Source: Vibrio mediterranei (GTDB lineage Bacteria; Pseudomonadota; Gammaproteobacteria; Enterobacterales; Vibrionaceae). From it: a stretch of DNA of 64,000 bases. The DNA lies in assembly GCF_900088415.1 (NCBI RefSeq), contig NZ_FLLQ01000001.1, positions 992,001-1,056,000 of the forward strand. The letters are read 5' to 3'. Under the pieces are notes generated by a model, which worked only from the letters and a program-made list of their open reading frames with translations, searched no databases and was not told the DNA's origin. Shown here piece after piece: positions 1-8,432 of this stretch. A program made the translations under genes and the position numbers. Every line of letters begins with the position of its first letter. The first letter of the stretch is position 1.

Positions 1-444
1 GAGGCAGGCGCGTTGCACCAAGCAATAGTGCAAAATAAACAACGCTACCAACGACCTTTTTTACTGCTTGGCGATTTCAACAACAATATTGGCAGTAACG
101 AGTTCGAACCATTTCGAAGCCAATACCGTCATCGAAGGAAAGATACCCGCGCAGACATCAAAGCTTATCATTTTCACGACAGTTGGGATTTAGTACCAAA
201 AGGTAAGCCGGTTCGCCCTGTAGATGAGATTAAGCCACCTATCACTCATTACTATGGTGAGTCTGGCAGTCGATTAGACCATATTCTTCTATCCAGTGAG
301 TTTTGCCCTAACTATGAACGCTCAATGTTTGAGGTGACTGACTATCAGCTCACTAACAAACATATTATTGACCCCATATTTGGCATTGATGATCTCAGTA
401 CCGACCATGCTTTGGTTTCTGTCTCGTTTGAAACACGTGCCTAA
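1..444 (+). CDS. endonuclease/exonuclease/phosphatase family protein, C-terminal part (5' end outside window)
   Basis: The reading frame is open from base 1 to a TAA at 442-444, so this is the last ~147 codons of a gene that begins before the window. The TTG at 13 is not a convincing start. A GDFN motif about 23 codons in and an STDHALVSV segment near the C-terminus are the Asn and Asp-His signatures of the DNase I-like endonuclease/exonuclease/phosphatase fold, a metal-dependent phosphodiesterase or phosphatase. Substrate (DNA, phosphoinositide or other) cannot be deduced. No following gene is close enough to suggest an operon. Family call is fairly firm; exact function unknown. Confidence 0.75.
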   Translation, partial: EAGALHQAIVQNKQRYQRPFLLLGDFNNNIGSNEFEPFRSQYRHRRKDTRADIKAYHFHDSWDLVPKGKPVRPVDEIKPPITHYYGESGSRLDHILLSSEFCPNYERSMFEVTDYQLTNKHIIDPIFGIDDLSTDHALVSVSFETRA

Positions 445-532
445 TCTCAATCCAATAAGATAAAGCGCTTGCTTATGATAAAAAATTCAATTAGTTATAG
501 GGGTTAACAACATCACAAGCGAGGAGGCTGAC

Positions 533-1030
533 ATGAACGTTATTATTCGACCAACAGAACTACGAGACGCAGAGGGTCTGAGTCAGCTCTATTCGCAACC
601 AAAAGCACAACGAGAAACCCTGCAACTGCCTTTACCTTCGGTCGCAATGTGGCAAGAAAGACTAAGTAATATGCCTGTCGGGGTGTATAGCTACGTAGCC
701 GAATTAGACGGAAAAATTGTCGGTAATATTGGACTGGAACACTCTCAGCGCCCAAGAACGGCACACTGTGCAAGCTTTGGGATTGGAGTTCATGATGAAT
801 ATCATGGTTTAGGCATTGGTAGTCGATTGGTGGAAACCGTGTTAGACCTAACAGATAATTGGCTCAATGTTCAAAGGGTACAGATCGAAGTAAACGCCGA
901 TAATAAAGCAGCTATCGCCCTCTACTCTAAATTCGGTTTTGAGATTGAAGGTGAGGCGCTGTGCTCAGTCTTTCGAGACGGTGAATTTATCTCGACGTAT
1001 TATATGGCTCGACTGAAAGATCAATTGTAG
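533..1030 (+). CDS. GNAT family N-acetyltransferase, YhhY/AaaT-like
   Basis: A 165-residue single-domain GNAT protein. The acetyl-CoA binding loop is around residues 88-101 (GIGVHDEYHGLGIGSRL), followed by a motif B-like NADNKAAIALYSKFGFEIEG segment. Overall it follows E. coli YhhY closely (TLQLPLPSVAMWQERL near residues 30-45, DNWLNVQRV, FRDGEF near the end). YhhY (AaaT) acetylates some free amino acids such as Met and Phe, and the same is inferred here. A GAGGAGG ribosome-binding site sits just upstream of the ATG. It is convergent with pcp, sharing a strong hairpin. Orthology to yhhY is likely but not proven. Confidence 0.8.
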   Translation: MNVIIRPTELRDAEGLSQLYSQPKAQRETLQLPLPSVAMWQERLSNMPVGVYSYVAELDGKIVGNIGLEHSQRPRTAHCASFGIGVHDEYHGLGIGSRLVETVLDLTDNWLNVQRVQIEVNADNKAAIALYSKFGFEIEGEALCSVFRDGEFISTYYMARLKDQL

Positions 1031-1040
1031 TGTCAACTTT

Positions 1041-1071
1041 ACCAAGAACACGAGTTCACCGTGTTCTTGGT
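1041..1071. terminator. bidirectional hairpin terminator between GNAT gene and pcp
   Basis: Perfect 12-bp inverted repeat ACCAAGAACACG / CGTGTTCTTGGT with a 7-nt loop, lying between two convergent genes. There is no long T-run on either side, so termination strength is uncertain. Confidence 0.65.
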
Positions 1072-1087
1072 ACTCGCTTCTCTTCTG

Positions 1088-1726
1088 TCAGCAAATCTGT
1101 CCTGCACCCACTTTACTGTCTTTATCACAATTAAGCGCAACCTGAGCGGCAAGTCTCAGCCCCTCGACAATCTTATCCAACGACATAGTGGGCTGACTGC
1201 CGTCAATATCTTGCTCAGGTAACAATGGAACGTGAATGAAACCATGTTTAATACCACTACCCCGCAAGTAATGTTGCACACCGTAAAATAGGTGATTGCA
1301 CACAAACGTCCCCGCCGTATTAGATACCTGACAAGGAATACCCTGTTGTTGGAGTTTTAGTGTTATCGCTTTAATAGGCAGCGTGCTGAAATACGCATCG
1401 GGCCCATCGTTCACAATAGGAACATCAATCGGTTGATTACCATTATTATCAGCGATACGAAAATCATCGACATTAATTGCAACTCGTTCAGGTGTAATCG
1501 CAGCTCGTCCTGCACCTAACCCAACCGTTAGAACTACATCGGGTTGGTGAGTCTCAATAGCGGCAATCACTGTGTCGATAGATTCATATTGTGTGACAGG
1601 TACTTTGCATACCTGTATTTTTGCGCCCTGGAGCTGCTGATTGGATAGTTGCTTGATCGCTTCCAACGCAGGATTAATCGTGTTGTCTCCAAACATATCA
1701 AAGCCCGCTATCAACACTTTTTTCAT
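1088..1726 (-). CDS. pcp: pyroglutamyl-peptidase I (pyrrolidone-carboxylate peptidase)
   Basis: 212 residues, the usual length for Pcp, a cytosolic cysteine peptidase (family C15) that removes N-terminal pyroglutamate. The catalytic triad is visible: Glu80 in ITPERVAIN, Cys143 in [12 protein letters not shown] and His165 in [12 protein letters not shown]. The N-terminal loop reads [13 protein letters not shown], where most members have FGG, a mild deviation. It is monocistronic, convergent with the upstream acetyltransferase gene and divergent from the small gene at 1810. Confidence 0.92.
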   Translation of the reverse strand: MKKVLIAGFDMFGDNTINPALEAIKQLSNQQLQGAKIQVCKVPVTQYESIDTVIAAIETHQPDVVLTVGLGAGRAAITPERVAINVDDFRIADNNGNQPIDVPIVNDGPDAYFSTLPIKAITLKLQQQGIPCQVSNTAGTFVCNHLFYGVQHYLRGSGIKHGFIHVPLLPEQDIDGSQPTMSLDKIVEGLRLAAQVALNCDKDSKVGAGQIC

Positions 1727-1809
1727 TTACTACCCAGCCTATTATTGGTTTCTTGGTTTAACTTAGGTAGAGTACGCCACCAGTCATTATCTGCAAGAGA
1801 TAGAATCTG

Positions 1810-2055
1810 ATGAATATTGAAAATGATGTAATTGAAACGCTTGAGCAGCTAGAGAACTTTCTCATTCAAGTAGAAAGTGGGGCATTGGGACTAAAAGATG
1901 TTGCTGGCATCGCGTTAGCAACTTCTAATTCTGATGGTCGTCCATTTGTGGCGGTATTAAGCGACAAACACGAGCTTCTGCTAGGGCGTTGGGTCTCTCA
2001 AGATGTATATGAAAACGGCAAAGACTTGGTGAGAACTGGTCCAAAGCGTAACTAA
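1810..2055 (+). CDS. small hypothetical protein (81 aa)
   Basis: 81 codons starting at ATG 1810; the ribosome-binding site is weak (AGAGATAG, about 10 nt upstream). It is acidic in the N-terminal helix region, with a central segment ALATSNSDGRPFVAVLSDKHELLLGRW that looks like a small globular alpha/beta domain. No signal peptide, membrane segment or known motif. I do not recognise the family. It is followed by a perfect 11-bp hairpin terminator, consistent with a real monocistronic gene. Confidence 0.6.
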   Translation: MNIENDVIETLEQLENFLIQVESGALGLKDVAGIALATSNSDGRPFVAVLSDKHELLLGRWVSQDVYENGKDLVRTGPKRN

Positions 2056-2077
2056 CATCGCCGACAGATTGAAAGTA

Positions 2078-2105
2078 AAAAGGTCTAGACTGTGCTAGAC
2101 CTTTT
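2078..2105. terminator. bidirectional rho-independent terminator
   Basis: AAAAGGTCTAG / CTAGACCTTTT, an 11-bp perfect stem with a 6-nt loop. It carries A-run and T-run arms, so it can serve both the small + strand gene and iutA on the - strand. Confidence 0.85.
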
Positions 2106-2119
2106 ATTTATCACAACAA

Positions 2120-4255
2120 TTAGTACTTCACTTGATAGTTCAAAGTAAACGTACGTCCGCGACCTTTGTAGTCATATAGTGCTGGAGTACCGCTATACCA
2201 GTATGTTGCACGCTGGCTCCAAGTGGTTTGGTAGTCAGCATTGAATAGGTTTTTAATACCAAAGCCAAGGCTACCCACTGGCAGCTTGTAGCTACCCATT
2301 AGGTCAACAACGGTATAACCTTCAAGTTTACGATCATCCGCATCCTTGTAGTCAAACGATGATAGACTTTGCAGCTTCACGTTGTAGTTGTCTTCATACC
2401 AGCCTAACCAAGCACTTGCTTTTGGAACACTGGCTTCCATCGCCTTGTACGCTTCCCAACCAGTGTCTGCTTTCTCTTCAGAAACCACATAGTGGCCTGT
2501 TGCACCTAATTGAAGATTGTTGGTCGCCCAGTACGTTAATTGAGCTTCCGCACCGTAAATGCGGATTGGATTGGATATACCTTTAATACTTTGATCAGCC
2601 GAGTATTCAACCGAACCATCAGAGTATGAGTAGTATGCCGCCGTTTGCAGTGACACTTTATCCCAATCGCTACGATAACCCACTTCGTAGCTATTGGTAC
2701 GAATACCATCTAGTTTAGTATCGTTAACATTGACCGAAGGATCTTTGCCGTAGTACTTCGCTGGGTTTGCTAGATCAAAGCCCTGAGAGAAGTTAGCCCA
2801 AACTTGCGAGGTTTGATCAAGATGGTAAATAGTGCCCAAGTTGAATAAATTCGCAGAGTAGTCCGTTTCACCACCCGGAACGAGCGCTGTACTGGCATTT
2901 TTCTTAAAGTCATCTACTTTGGTGTTCATGTACTGATAACGATAGCCACCTTGGAGCATCCAGTCAGTGGTCAGTGCGTATTCAGCTTGAACAAAACCCG
3001 CTAAGGCATAAGTATCAATCCCTGGATAACGTCCTTGAATAGAATCAATCTTGTTAACCAAGCCACCGGTATTTTCCGTGATGGTTTGGTTATAAAGTGC
3101 CTGATCGCTTGAGAATCGGTCAATAAATCCATCAACACCATAAGTTAATTGCAGCTTATCAAACGATTTACTTAACGCCGTTTTTAGCGCGAAGATATCG
3201 GTATTTTGGTTAGATGAACTTAACTTAAGTGATGTTCCACCATCTTGGGTGTATGGTGAGAACGTATGATCTTCCTTACGATACGATAGCTCAGCAATGA
3301 GCAAATGATTCAGGAAGCTTTGATTGGTGTATTGTGCACTTAGCATATAACGCTCAGTGCCTTGCTGACGATCAGCCTCATAGCCTTTGCGAACATCAAC
3401 AAACTTATAGACACCATTGTTGTCCTGTTCAAAGTACAAACCGTAAGGCGAATCTTGTTGACTATTGTAGTACTGAGCTAATAGGTTAAGGTCTTGAGTA
3501 TCAGTAAGGCTAATTTGCATATTACCCAATAAGTCGACTGTCTCGTTGAACTGAGTCGAGCCTTGAGTGATATCAGGCGTCACCATTTTACCATTCGCAT
3601 CGTAGTAAGCTTGAGTCTTGGTGTAAGCAACCGATGCACGACCACGCACTTTGTCGCTACCGCCAGAAACAGACTGAGCGAGCTTATAATCACCGTCTTC
3701 ACTAGAGTTAAAGCCTGATGTACCCCCGACAAATGATTCAAATTGAAGATCGTCGCTTTGTGCTTTTTTCGTCACAATATTAATGACACCACCACTCGAA
3801 CCAGCGCCATATACCGACGTCGCACCTGATAGCACTTCAATACGTTCAATATTAAACGGGTCAATGGAGTCTAACTGACGACTAATAGAACGAACTGACT
3901 GCAGTGACACACCATCAATCATTACCATGATGCTTCGACCACGTAGGTTTTGACCAGAGTGCGTTCGACCACCACTACTTACATCTAGTGAGGGCACAGT
4001 TGCCGCAAGAATTTCATCCAAACTCTTACCTGCGCGATATTGTTCTTCAATTTCCTCTGCACCCACATACCAAACCGTACCTGGAATTTCACTAATACTT
4101 TTTGGAGTGCGGCTCGCTACCACCACCATTTTTTCATCGGTATTCGTAGCGGTATTTGACGATTCAGTTTCCGCCACTGCTGAAGCTGAAACACCTGACA
4201 CTATCATGGTCGCCAAAATGGCGTTAAGGGGGAACTTCCTTGAGCTGATTTTCAT
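2120..4255 (-). CDS. iutA: TonB-dependent ferric aerobactin receptor
   Basis: 711-residue outer-membrane receptor importing ferric aerobactin with TonB-ExbBD energy. A Sec signal peptide ends near ASAVAE (residue ~29). A TonB-box-like segment (KMVVVASR) lies around residues 43-50, followed by the plug domain with LRGRSIMVMIDGV and the IERIEVLSGATSVYGAGSSGGVINIVTK motif region (quoted here only as a landmark near residues 130-160), and then a long beta-barrel ending in aromatic-rich FTLNYQVKY. Length is close to enteric IutA. It lies downstream of iucD in the same direction, but with a 185-bp gap that carries its own Fur box, so it is probably a separate iron-repressed unit. Ligand identity rests mainly on the adjacent aerobactin synthesis genes. 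Confidence 0.9.
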   Translation of the reverse strand: MKISSRKFPLNAILATMIVSGVSASAVAETESSNTATNTDEKMVVVASRTPKSISEIPGTVWYVGAEEIEEQYRAGKSLDEILAATVPSLDVSSGGRTHSGQNLRGRSIMVMIDGVSLQSVRSISRQLDSIDPFNIERIEVLSGATSVYGAGSSGGVINIVTKKAQSDDLQFESFVGGTSGFNSSEDGDYKLAQSVSGGSDKVRGRASVAYTKTQAYYDANGKMVTPDITQGSTQFNETVDLLGNMQISLTDTQDLNLLAQYYNSQQDSPYGLYFEQDNNGVYKFVDVRKGYEADRQQGTERYMLSAQYTNQSFLNHLLIAELSYRKEDHTFSPYTQDGGTSLKLSSSNQNTDIFALKTALSKSFDKLQLTYGVDGFIDRFSSDQALYNQTITENTGGLVNKIDSIQGRYPGIDTYALAGFVQAEYALTTDWMLQGGYRYQYMNTKVDDFKKNASTALVPGGETDYSANLFNLGTIYHLDQTSQVWANFSQGFDLANPAKYYGKDPSVNVNDTKLDGIRTNSYEVGYRSDWDKVSLQTAAYYSYSDGSVEYSADQSIKGISNPIRIYGAEAQLTYWATNNLQLGATGHYVVSEEKADTGWEAYKAMEASVPKASAWLGWYEDNYNVKLQSLSSFDYKDADDRKLEGYTVVDLMGSYKLPVGSLGFGIKNLFNADYQTTWSQRATYWYSGTPALYDYKGRGRTFTLNYQVKY

Positions 4256-4347
4256 TTTATGACTCTTTTACATTTTTGGTTATTAACTCTAATTATCGGC
4301 AGCGCTTTTGGTGTAGCACGTCCGCTCCACAAGCGAAACGAATGATA

Positions 4348-4366
4348 AATGATAATTATTACCATT
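4348..4366 (-). promoter_or_regulatory. Fur box upstream of iutA
   Basis: AATGATAATTATTACCATT. The 15-bp core at 4350-4364 matches the Fur consensus TGATAATnATTATCA at 13 of 14 defined positions. It lies about 95 bp before the iutA ATG. Iron-dependent repression is inferred. Confidence 0.85.
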
Positions 4367-4440
4367 TCTATTATTAATTTGTCACGTTTTGCAATAATTA
4401 GTCGTTAATAACCCAGTTATATAGTTGATGTTTTTGTTAT

Positions 4441-5778
4441 TTAAGAAGTAGCTAATTCTTTTAATGCCCTTTCTTCACAACGTTCCATCTTAATGTTTCC
4501 CCAATTCATAAGACCATTAACAGCCTCGATATCAAAAGCTACTTGGCCTGCAACTTGATTTATTATTTTCGCCGCACGCCATGCTGCCAAACTTAATTGC
4601 GGCTCAGCAATTCCGTGTGAATGTAAACCTGCATTCACCACAAATACATTACCTATTTCATCACTATCACTCAGTTCAATAGAAAATGCTCCATTGAGTC
4701 GAATCTGTCTGTTTTGGTCACGCTTAAAGCTACTTTCAAGTGCTTTAGCACAGGAAGGTAATTGCCCTTGATACCCCGTTGCTAGAATGACTACGTCGGC
4801 ATTGTCTTCTTCGTCTGTTTCAGTGATGGCGTTAGCGTAGTTGAGCTTCAGCCCTTGTGATGTTTCTTCCAGTGCCGTCAGAGTGCGATGCGGGAGAAGC
4901 TCTATCCAACGCTCTTCTTTCATAACGTCAAATCGTTGATATAACTCTTGATATATCTCCAATAGGCATTTCTGAGTAACACCGTCAGAAGTAAGTTTTT
5001 GATGGGCGATTTCACGTTGTTTTACCTTGTCGTTTAATCCAATAAACGTATCAACGTATTCCGGGGTAAAGTATTCATTGGTAAAGGCAGCTTCATCTAA
5101 AGGTTGATAGTTCGCTCTTCTTGTCACCCAGTTTAAATGACTTGGTTTACCCCATTTCTCCCTTAAAACATTTAGGAATATATCAGCACCAGACTGCCCT
5201 CCTCCAATAATGGTGACTCTTCTTCCTGTTAAGTTCCGCTCTCGCAGACCAATTTCGGCAGCATGAAATACATTGGCACCTAGAGAAGGCTTGGTGCATT
5301 CGGGGAAATACGGCGTTTTGCCCGTTCCAAGACAAATATGTCGGGCACGATAAACCGAATCTTTAGTGTGAATATGATATAGGCCATCGTGCTTCTCAAT
5401 ATTCTGTACCGCACTATCAAACACAACGTTAGGCATATTTTTACTTGCCCAAGAAAGGTAATCAGAAAACTCTTGTCGACTAATACAGCTCTGTTCCGTA
5501 CTCAAAAAACGATAATACTTTTTATTAGAGACGAGGTAATTTAAGAATGAATATTCACTCGTCGGACAGACAGCGCTAACAAGATCTTTTAAGAAATGAG
5601 TTTGCATATTAGCACCATCCAGTAATAACCCCGGATGCCATGAAAACTCACTTCGTGCCTCTAAGAATACGGTTTTTAGTGTATTAACTTCATTAGACAG
5701 CGCAGCAATGCTCAAATTGAAAGGACCTGCGCCTATCCCTACAAGATCGTATATTTCGTGTTGCTTTGAATTTGCCAT
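4441..5778 (-). CDS. iucD: L-lysine N6-monooxygenase (aerobactin synthesis)
   Basis: 445-residue flavoprotein that hydroxylates the lysine epsilon-amino group, the first committed step of aerobactin synthesis. An FAD-binding GxGxxx(N) motif, GIGAGPFNLSIAALS, is at residues ~14-28. An NADPH-binding GGGQSGADIF is near residue 190. The ATGYQGQLP signature of siderophore N-monooxygenases is near residue 330. Length equals that of enteric IucD. It is the last gene of the iucABCD run, 11 bp after iucC. A lysine monooxygenase plus IucB distinguishes this cluster from vibrioferrin loci, which lack both. Confidence 0.93.
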   Translation of the reverse strand: MANSKQHEIYDLVGIGAGPFNLSIAALSNEVNTLKTVFLEARSEFSWHPGLLLDGANMQTHFLKDLVSAVCPTSEYSFLNYLVSNKKYYRFLSTEQSCISRQEFSDYLSWASKNMPNVVFDSAVQNIEKHDGLYHIHTKDSVYRARHICLGTGKTPYFPECTKPSLGANVFHAAEIGLRERNLTGRRVTIIGGGQSGADIFLNVLREKWGKPSHLNWVTRRANYQPLDEAAFTNEYFTPEYVDTFIGLNDKVKQREIAHQKLTSDGVTQKCLLEIYQELYQRFDVMKEERWIELLPHRTLTALEETSQGLKLNYANAITETDEEDNADVVILATGYQGQLPSCAKALESSFKRDQNRQIRLNGAFSIELSDSDEIGNVFVVNAGLHSHGIAEPQLSLAAWRAAKIINQVAGQVAFDIEAVNGLMNWGNIKMERCEERALKELATS

Positions 5779-5789
5779 AGTAGTCGTCC

Positions 5790-7568
5790 TTATCGCTCTG
5801 AAAAATAAAGTGGGTTGTCCATATAAAGATCCATATCCGGAAGCATACGGTCGCTGCTGTTATCGGTGTCGTGCCTGAATTTAGACAGATTGAGGCCCAG
5901 TTTTAGGATCTGTGGTTTGAATAGGTTCAGTGCTTCATAACGTGAAGCAAGCTCTGGATGTCGGGCTTGATATTGTCGGATGGTTCTCGCTAATACGGAG
6001 TAAAACTCCAGCTCTGTCACCTCAATTTTCTCAAGCAGCGGAGATAAAAATCTAAGCACTGTAACGAAATGACCGGTTTGCAGATCATGAATAATCAGCT
6101 CTTCCGGTAGACGTGTAGTGACTTGCTTGACGATATCTGGCAGTGCATCTAGCTCAGGAATGTCCGTTTGAACTAATCGCATATCACCTTGAAAATCTTT
6201 TAATAGAATTCGCTCAGGAATGCCGTCACGACAGACTACTGTGACGTTTTGCCCATGAGCGATGAGCGATATTCCATACTTCACCAGCAAGTGATAATAA
6301 GGAATCACAACCGCAGCAAACAGTTTTTCTAGCCATAGTGTCGCCGTCAGACCAGACTGCTTGATCAGTTCTAACACCATAGGTTGACCATGACTGTCCA
6401 TCTCAAACAGCAATGCCATCAGATAGGCGTGTTCACCTTGCTCTAGTTTACTCTCCGCCGACTCTCGCCAAATAACGCCGAGTAACTCGTGAAATCGATA
6501 GGGAGCGTCTTGTAACTGCGAATAGGCAGTGGACGCTAAATACGCACTTGCTGGCTCTTCCAACGCTTGAGTGCCTAGCTGTTGCAGTTCAGCATCTGTT
6601 TCGCATTTCTGTTTTATCCAGCTCGAAGCATAAGGTCCCGCTTGGATATATCGACTTGGAATGCCTCGGTAACACGAGGTATTCATAATAGTAAGAGGAA
6701 GTTTGATATCAAACGCTGGAATACCGCTCGAATCATCAATGACACTCAAAGTGCGAATGGATAACTGCGGCGAGACCTGCTTACCAGCTCCGCCAAGATA
6801 AACCAGTGTCTTATCACTTATCTCTTTAATGTAGGCCATCGCCAACTTATTCTCCCATTGCCATGGGTGAACAGGTATCAACAGATAGTCTTCTGGAGCC
6901 AGCGAATCGGCAGCAAGTTTGTTCTCAAATAGAACCATTTCAGATGGAGATAGCATGCTTGCTACAAGATCGTGATTCCAGTTTAAATTGTTGGCAATAC
7001 CAACTTGTAAACTAGTGCGACGAATCGCCAACCAAACGAGCTGGAAGTGACCACTAAATTCCGGTGCGTAATGTTCTAAATCACACACACCCCAGCCTCT
7101 TCTTCCTTTGTTGAAGGCGAACTTAGGGTGCCCTGCAATCGCCGCCTGCTGTTCAATTAGGCTCATCGAACACATGTCACTCGCAGTTCGCTTTGCATTC
7201 TCAGCCATCATCAAGCAATCGGAATACAGCGTGGCGTTCATATCTTCGACGTGCTCAGCGACTCGATGATCACTCATTGAGAGATGAAGCTTGAGGTCAG
7301 CCAATAGTAAGTTTGCCTCGACAGCGGTCTTATTTTGCTCTTCACAAACACGCACTAATGAGTCGGCATCAATGCGATAGCTGCCCCATATCTGCTTACG
7401 CCCCTGAAAATGATACTGCGCATTGCCGATACGAGCGGCACAGAGGTTTGAATCTGAGGTCTCGCCTATCTCAAACGCCCCCTCGTAGTGAAACTCACTG
7501 ATGATTTTTGCCACCAAATTCCGATTGGCGTGCGACCAATACCGAGAAATAGCCTGACTAGCGTCCAT
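5790..7568 (-). CDS. iucC: aerobactin synthase, NIS synthetase type C
   Basis: 592 residues. An NRPS-independent siderophore (IucA/IucC) synthetase that couples the second N6-acetyl-N6-hydroxylysine to the citrate half-product, giving aerobactin. Family landmarks: AGHPKFAFNKGRRG near residue 144, the HPWQW nucleotide-binding motif at 234-238, SIRTLSV in the middle, and AHGQN followed by LLKDFQGDMR in the C-terminal half (helical domain plus FhuF-like fold). It starts 3 bp after the iucB stop, so translation is probably coupled. Confidence 0.92.
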   Translation of the reverse strand: MDASQAISRYWSHANRNLVAKIISEFHYEGAFEIGETSDSNLCAARIGNAQYHFQGRKQIWGSYRIDADSLVRVCEEQNKTAVEANLLLADLKLHLSMSDHRVAEHVEDMNATLYSDCLMMAENAKRTASDMCSMSLIEQQAAIAGHPKFAFNKGRRGWGVCDLEHYAPEFSGHFQLVWLAIRRTSLQVGIANNLNWNHDLVASMLSPSEMVLFENKLAADSLAPEDYLLIPVHPWQWENKLAMAYIKEISDKTLVYLGGAGKQVSPQLSIRTLSVIDDSSGIPAFDIKLPLTIMNTSCYRGIPSRYIQAGPYASSWIKQKCETDAELQQLGTQALEEPASAYLASTAYSQLQDAPYRFHELLGVIWRESAESKLEQGEHAYLMALLFEMDSHGQPMVLELIKQSGLTATLWLEKLFAAVVIPYYHLLVKYGISLIAHGQNVTVVCRDGIPERILLKDFQGDMRLVQTDIPELDALPDIVKQVTTRLPEELIIHDLQTGHFVTVLRFLSPLLEKIEVTELEFYSVLARTIRQYQARHPELASRYEALNLFKPQILKLGLNLSKFRHDTDNSSDRMLPDMDLYMDNPLYFSER

Positions 7569-7571
7569 ACC

Positions 7572-8417
7572 TTATGCCCTCTCACTATCCATCGACCAAG
7601 CGAGATTGAAAAACAATTCTCGTTTCATCATCATTAATGCCGAACGTTTGTGTGGAAAGTTGAACTCAAACTGCTTTTCGAACGCACTGCTCGCAAGACG
7701 TTTGAACAGCTTCACATTGTCGAACCTAGGTTCCATGACAATACGTTGCGTTCGAACATCGTCTAAGAAAACGTAATGGCACAAGGCACGCAACCATGCA
7801 TCGAAGTACTGCTTGCCTCGATAATTTTCGTCACCAACAAGCAGATGGATTCCTCGATCAAACTCCTGAAAATCATAATAAGGCGCTAACCTATCTTGGG
7901 CGGCCCAATACACTTCAAAATAGCCAAATGGTTGGCCGTCAATTTCGCCAATCAAGGGCAAAGTAAAACCATCAGAGAATCGGTTTTCAACAAACTCTTT
8001 GAGCTTGTCTTCCGTCCAAGCTTGCTCCCAGAATTCAGCGACTCGAGGGTTGTTCATCCATTGGGTAAAGCGAGCTAGATCTTTGTCGAAATCAAACGTT
8101 CGAAACGATATGACTTTCTCTAAGGCCACATCAAATCGACGGTAAACTTCACCTTCGGGCTTAGGTGGACGTGCAGCCAAATAGCCTCTCGTAGAGTCGT
8201 CTTGCTGCTTACTATAAGGAAAACGATCAGAAGGCTGATGGCAAAGGCCGGTGTGGTTAATTTGGAAGAAACAAGCTCTATCAATTCCCGTTTTATCTAA
8301 CCACTGCATAGGAAAACCTAAAAGCTGGCATTCTTGTTCTGTTAGCGAAACTGCCCCTAAGTTGGGGTGATGAGTAAACTGCGTCTCAACATCACGCACA
8401 AGTTGTTCTGTATTCAC
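7572..8417 (-). CDS. iucB: N6-hydroxylysine O-acetyltransferase (aerobactin synthesis)
   Basis: 281 residues, a GNAT-type acetyltransferase that acetylates N6-hydroxylysine to the hydroxamate used by IucA and IucC. Conserved stretches shared with enteric IucB include GEVYRRFD, RFTQWMNNPRVAEFWEQ, GYFEVYWAAQDRL, FDRGIHLLVGDENYRG, RTQRIVMEPRFDN and FPHKRSALMM. The protein is about 30 residues shorter than enteric IucB, the difference lying in the poorly conserved N-terminal part. It lies between iucA and iucC with tiny gaps (15 and 3 bp). Confidence 0.92.
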   Translation of the reverse strand: MNTEQLVRDVETQFTHHPNLGAVSLTEQECQLLGFPMQWLDKTGIDRACFFQINHTGLCHQPSDRFPYSKQQDDSTRGYLAARPPKPEGEVYRRFDVALEKVISFRTFDFDKDLARFTQWMNNPRVAEFWEQAWTEDKLKEFVENRFSDGFTLPLIGEIDGQPFGYFEVYWAAQDRLAPYYDFQEFDRGIHLLVGDENYRGKQYFDAWLRALCHYVFLDDVRTQRIVMEPRFDNVKLFKRLASSAFEKQFEFNFPHKRSALMMMKRELFFNLAWSMDSERA

Positions 8418-8432
8418 GACGTAATCCTTTAA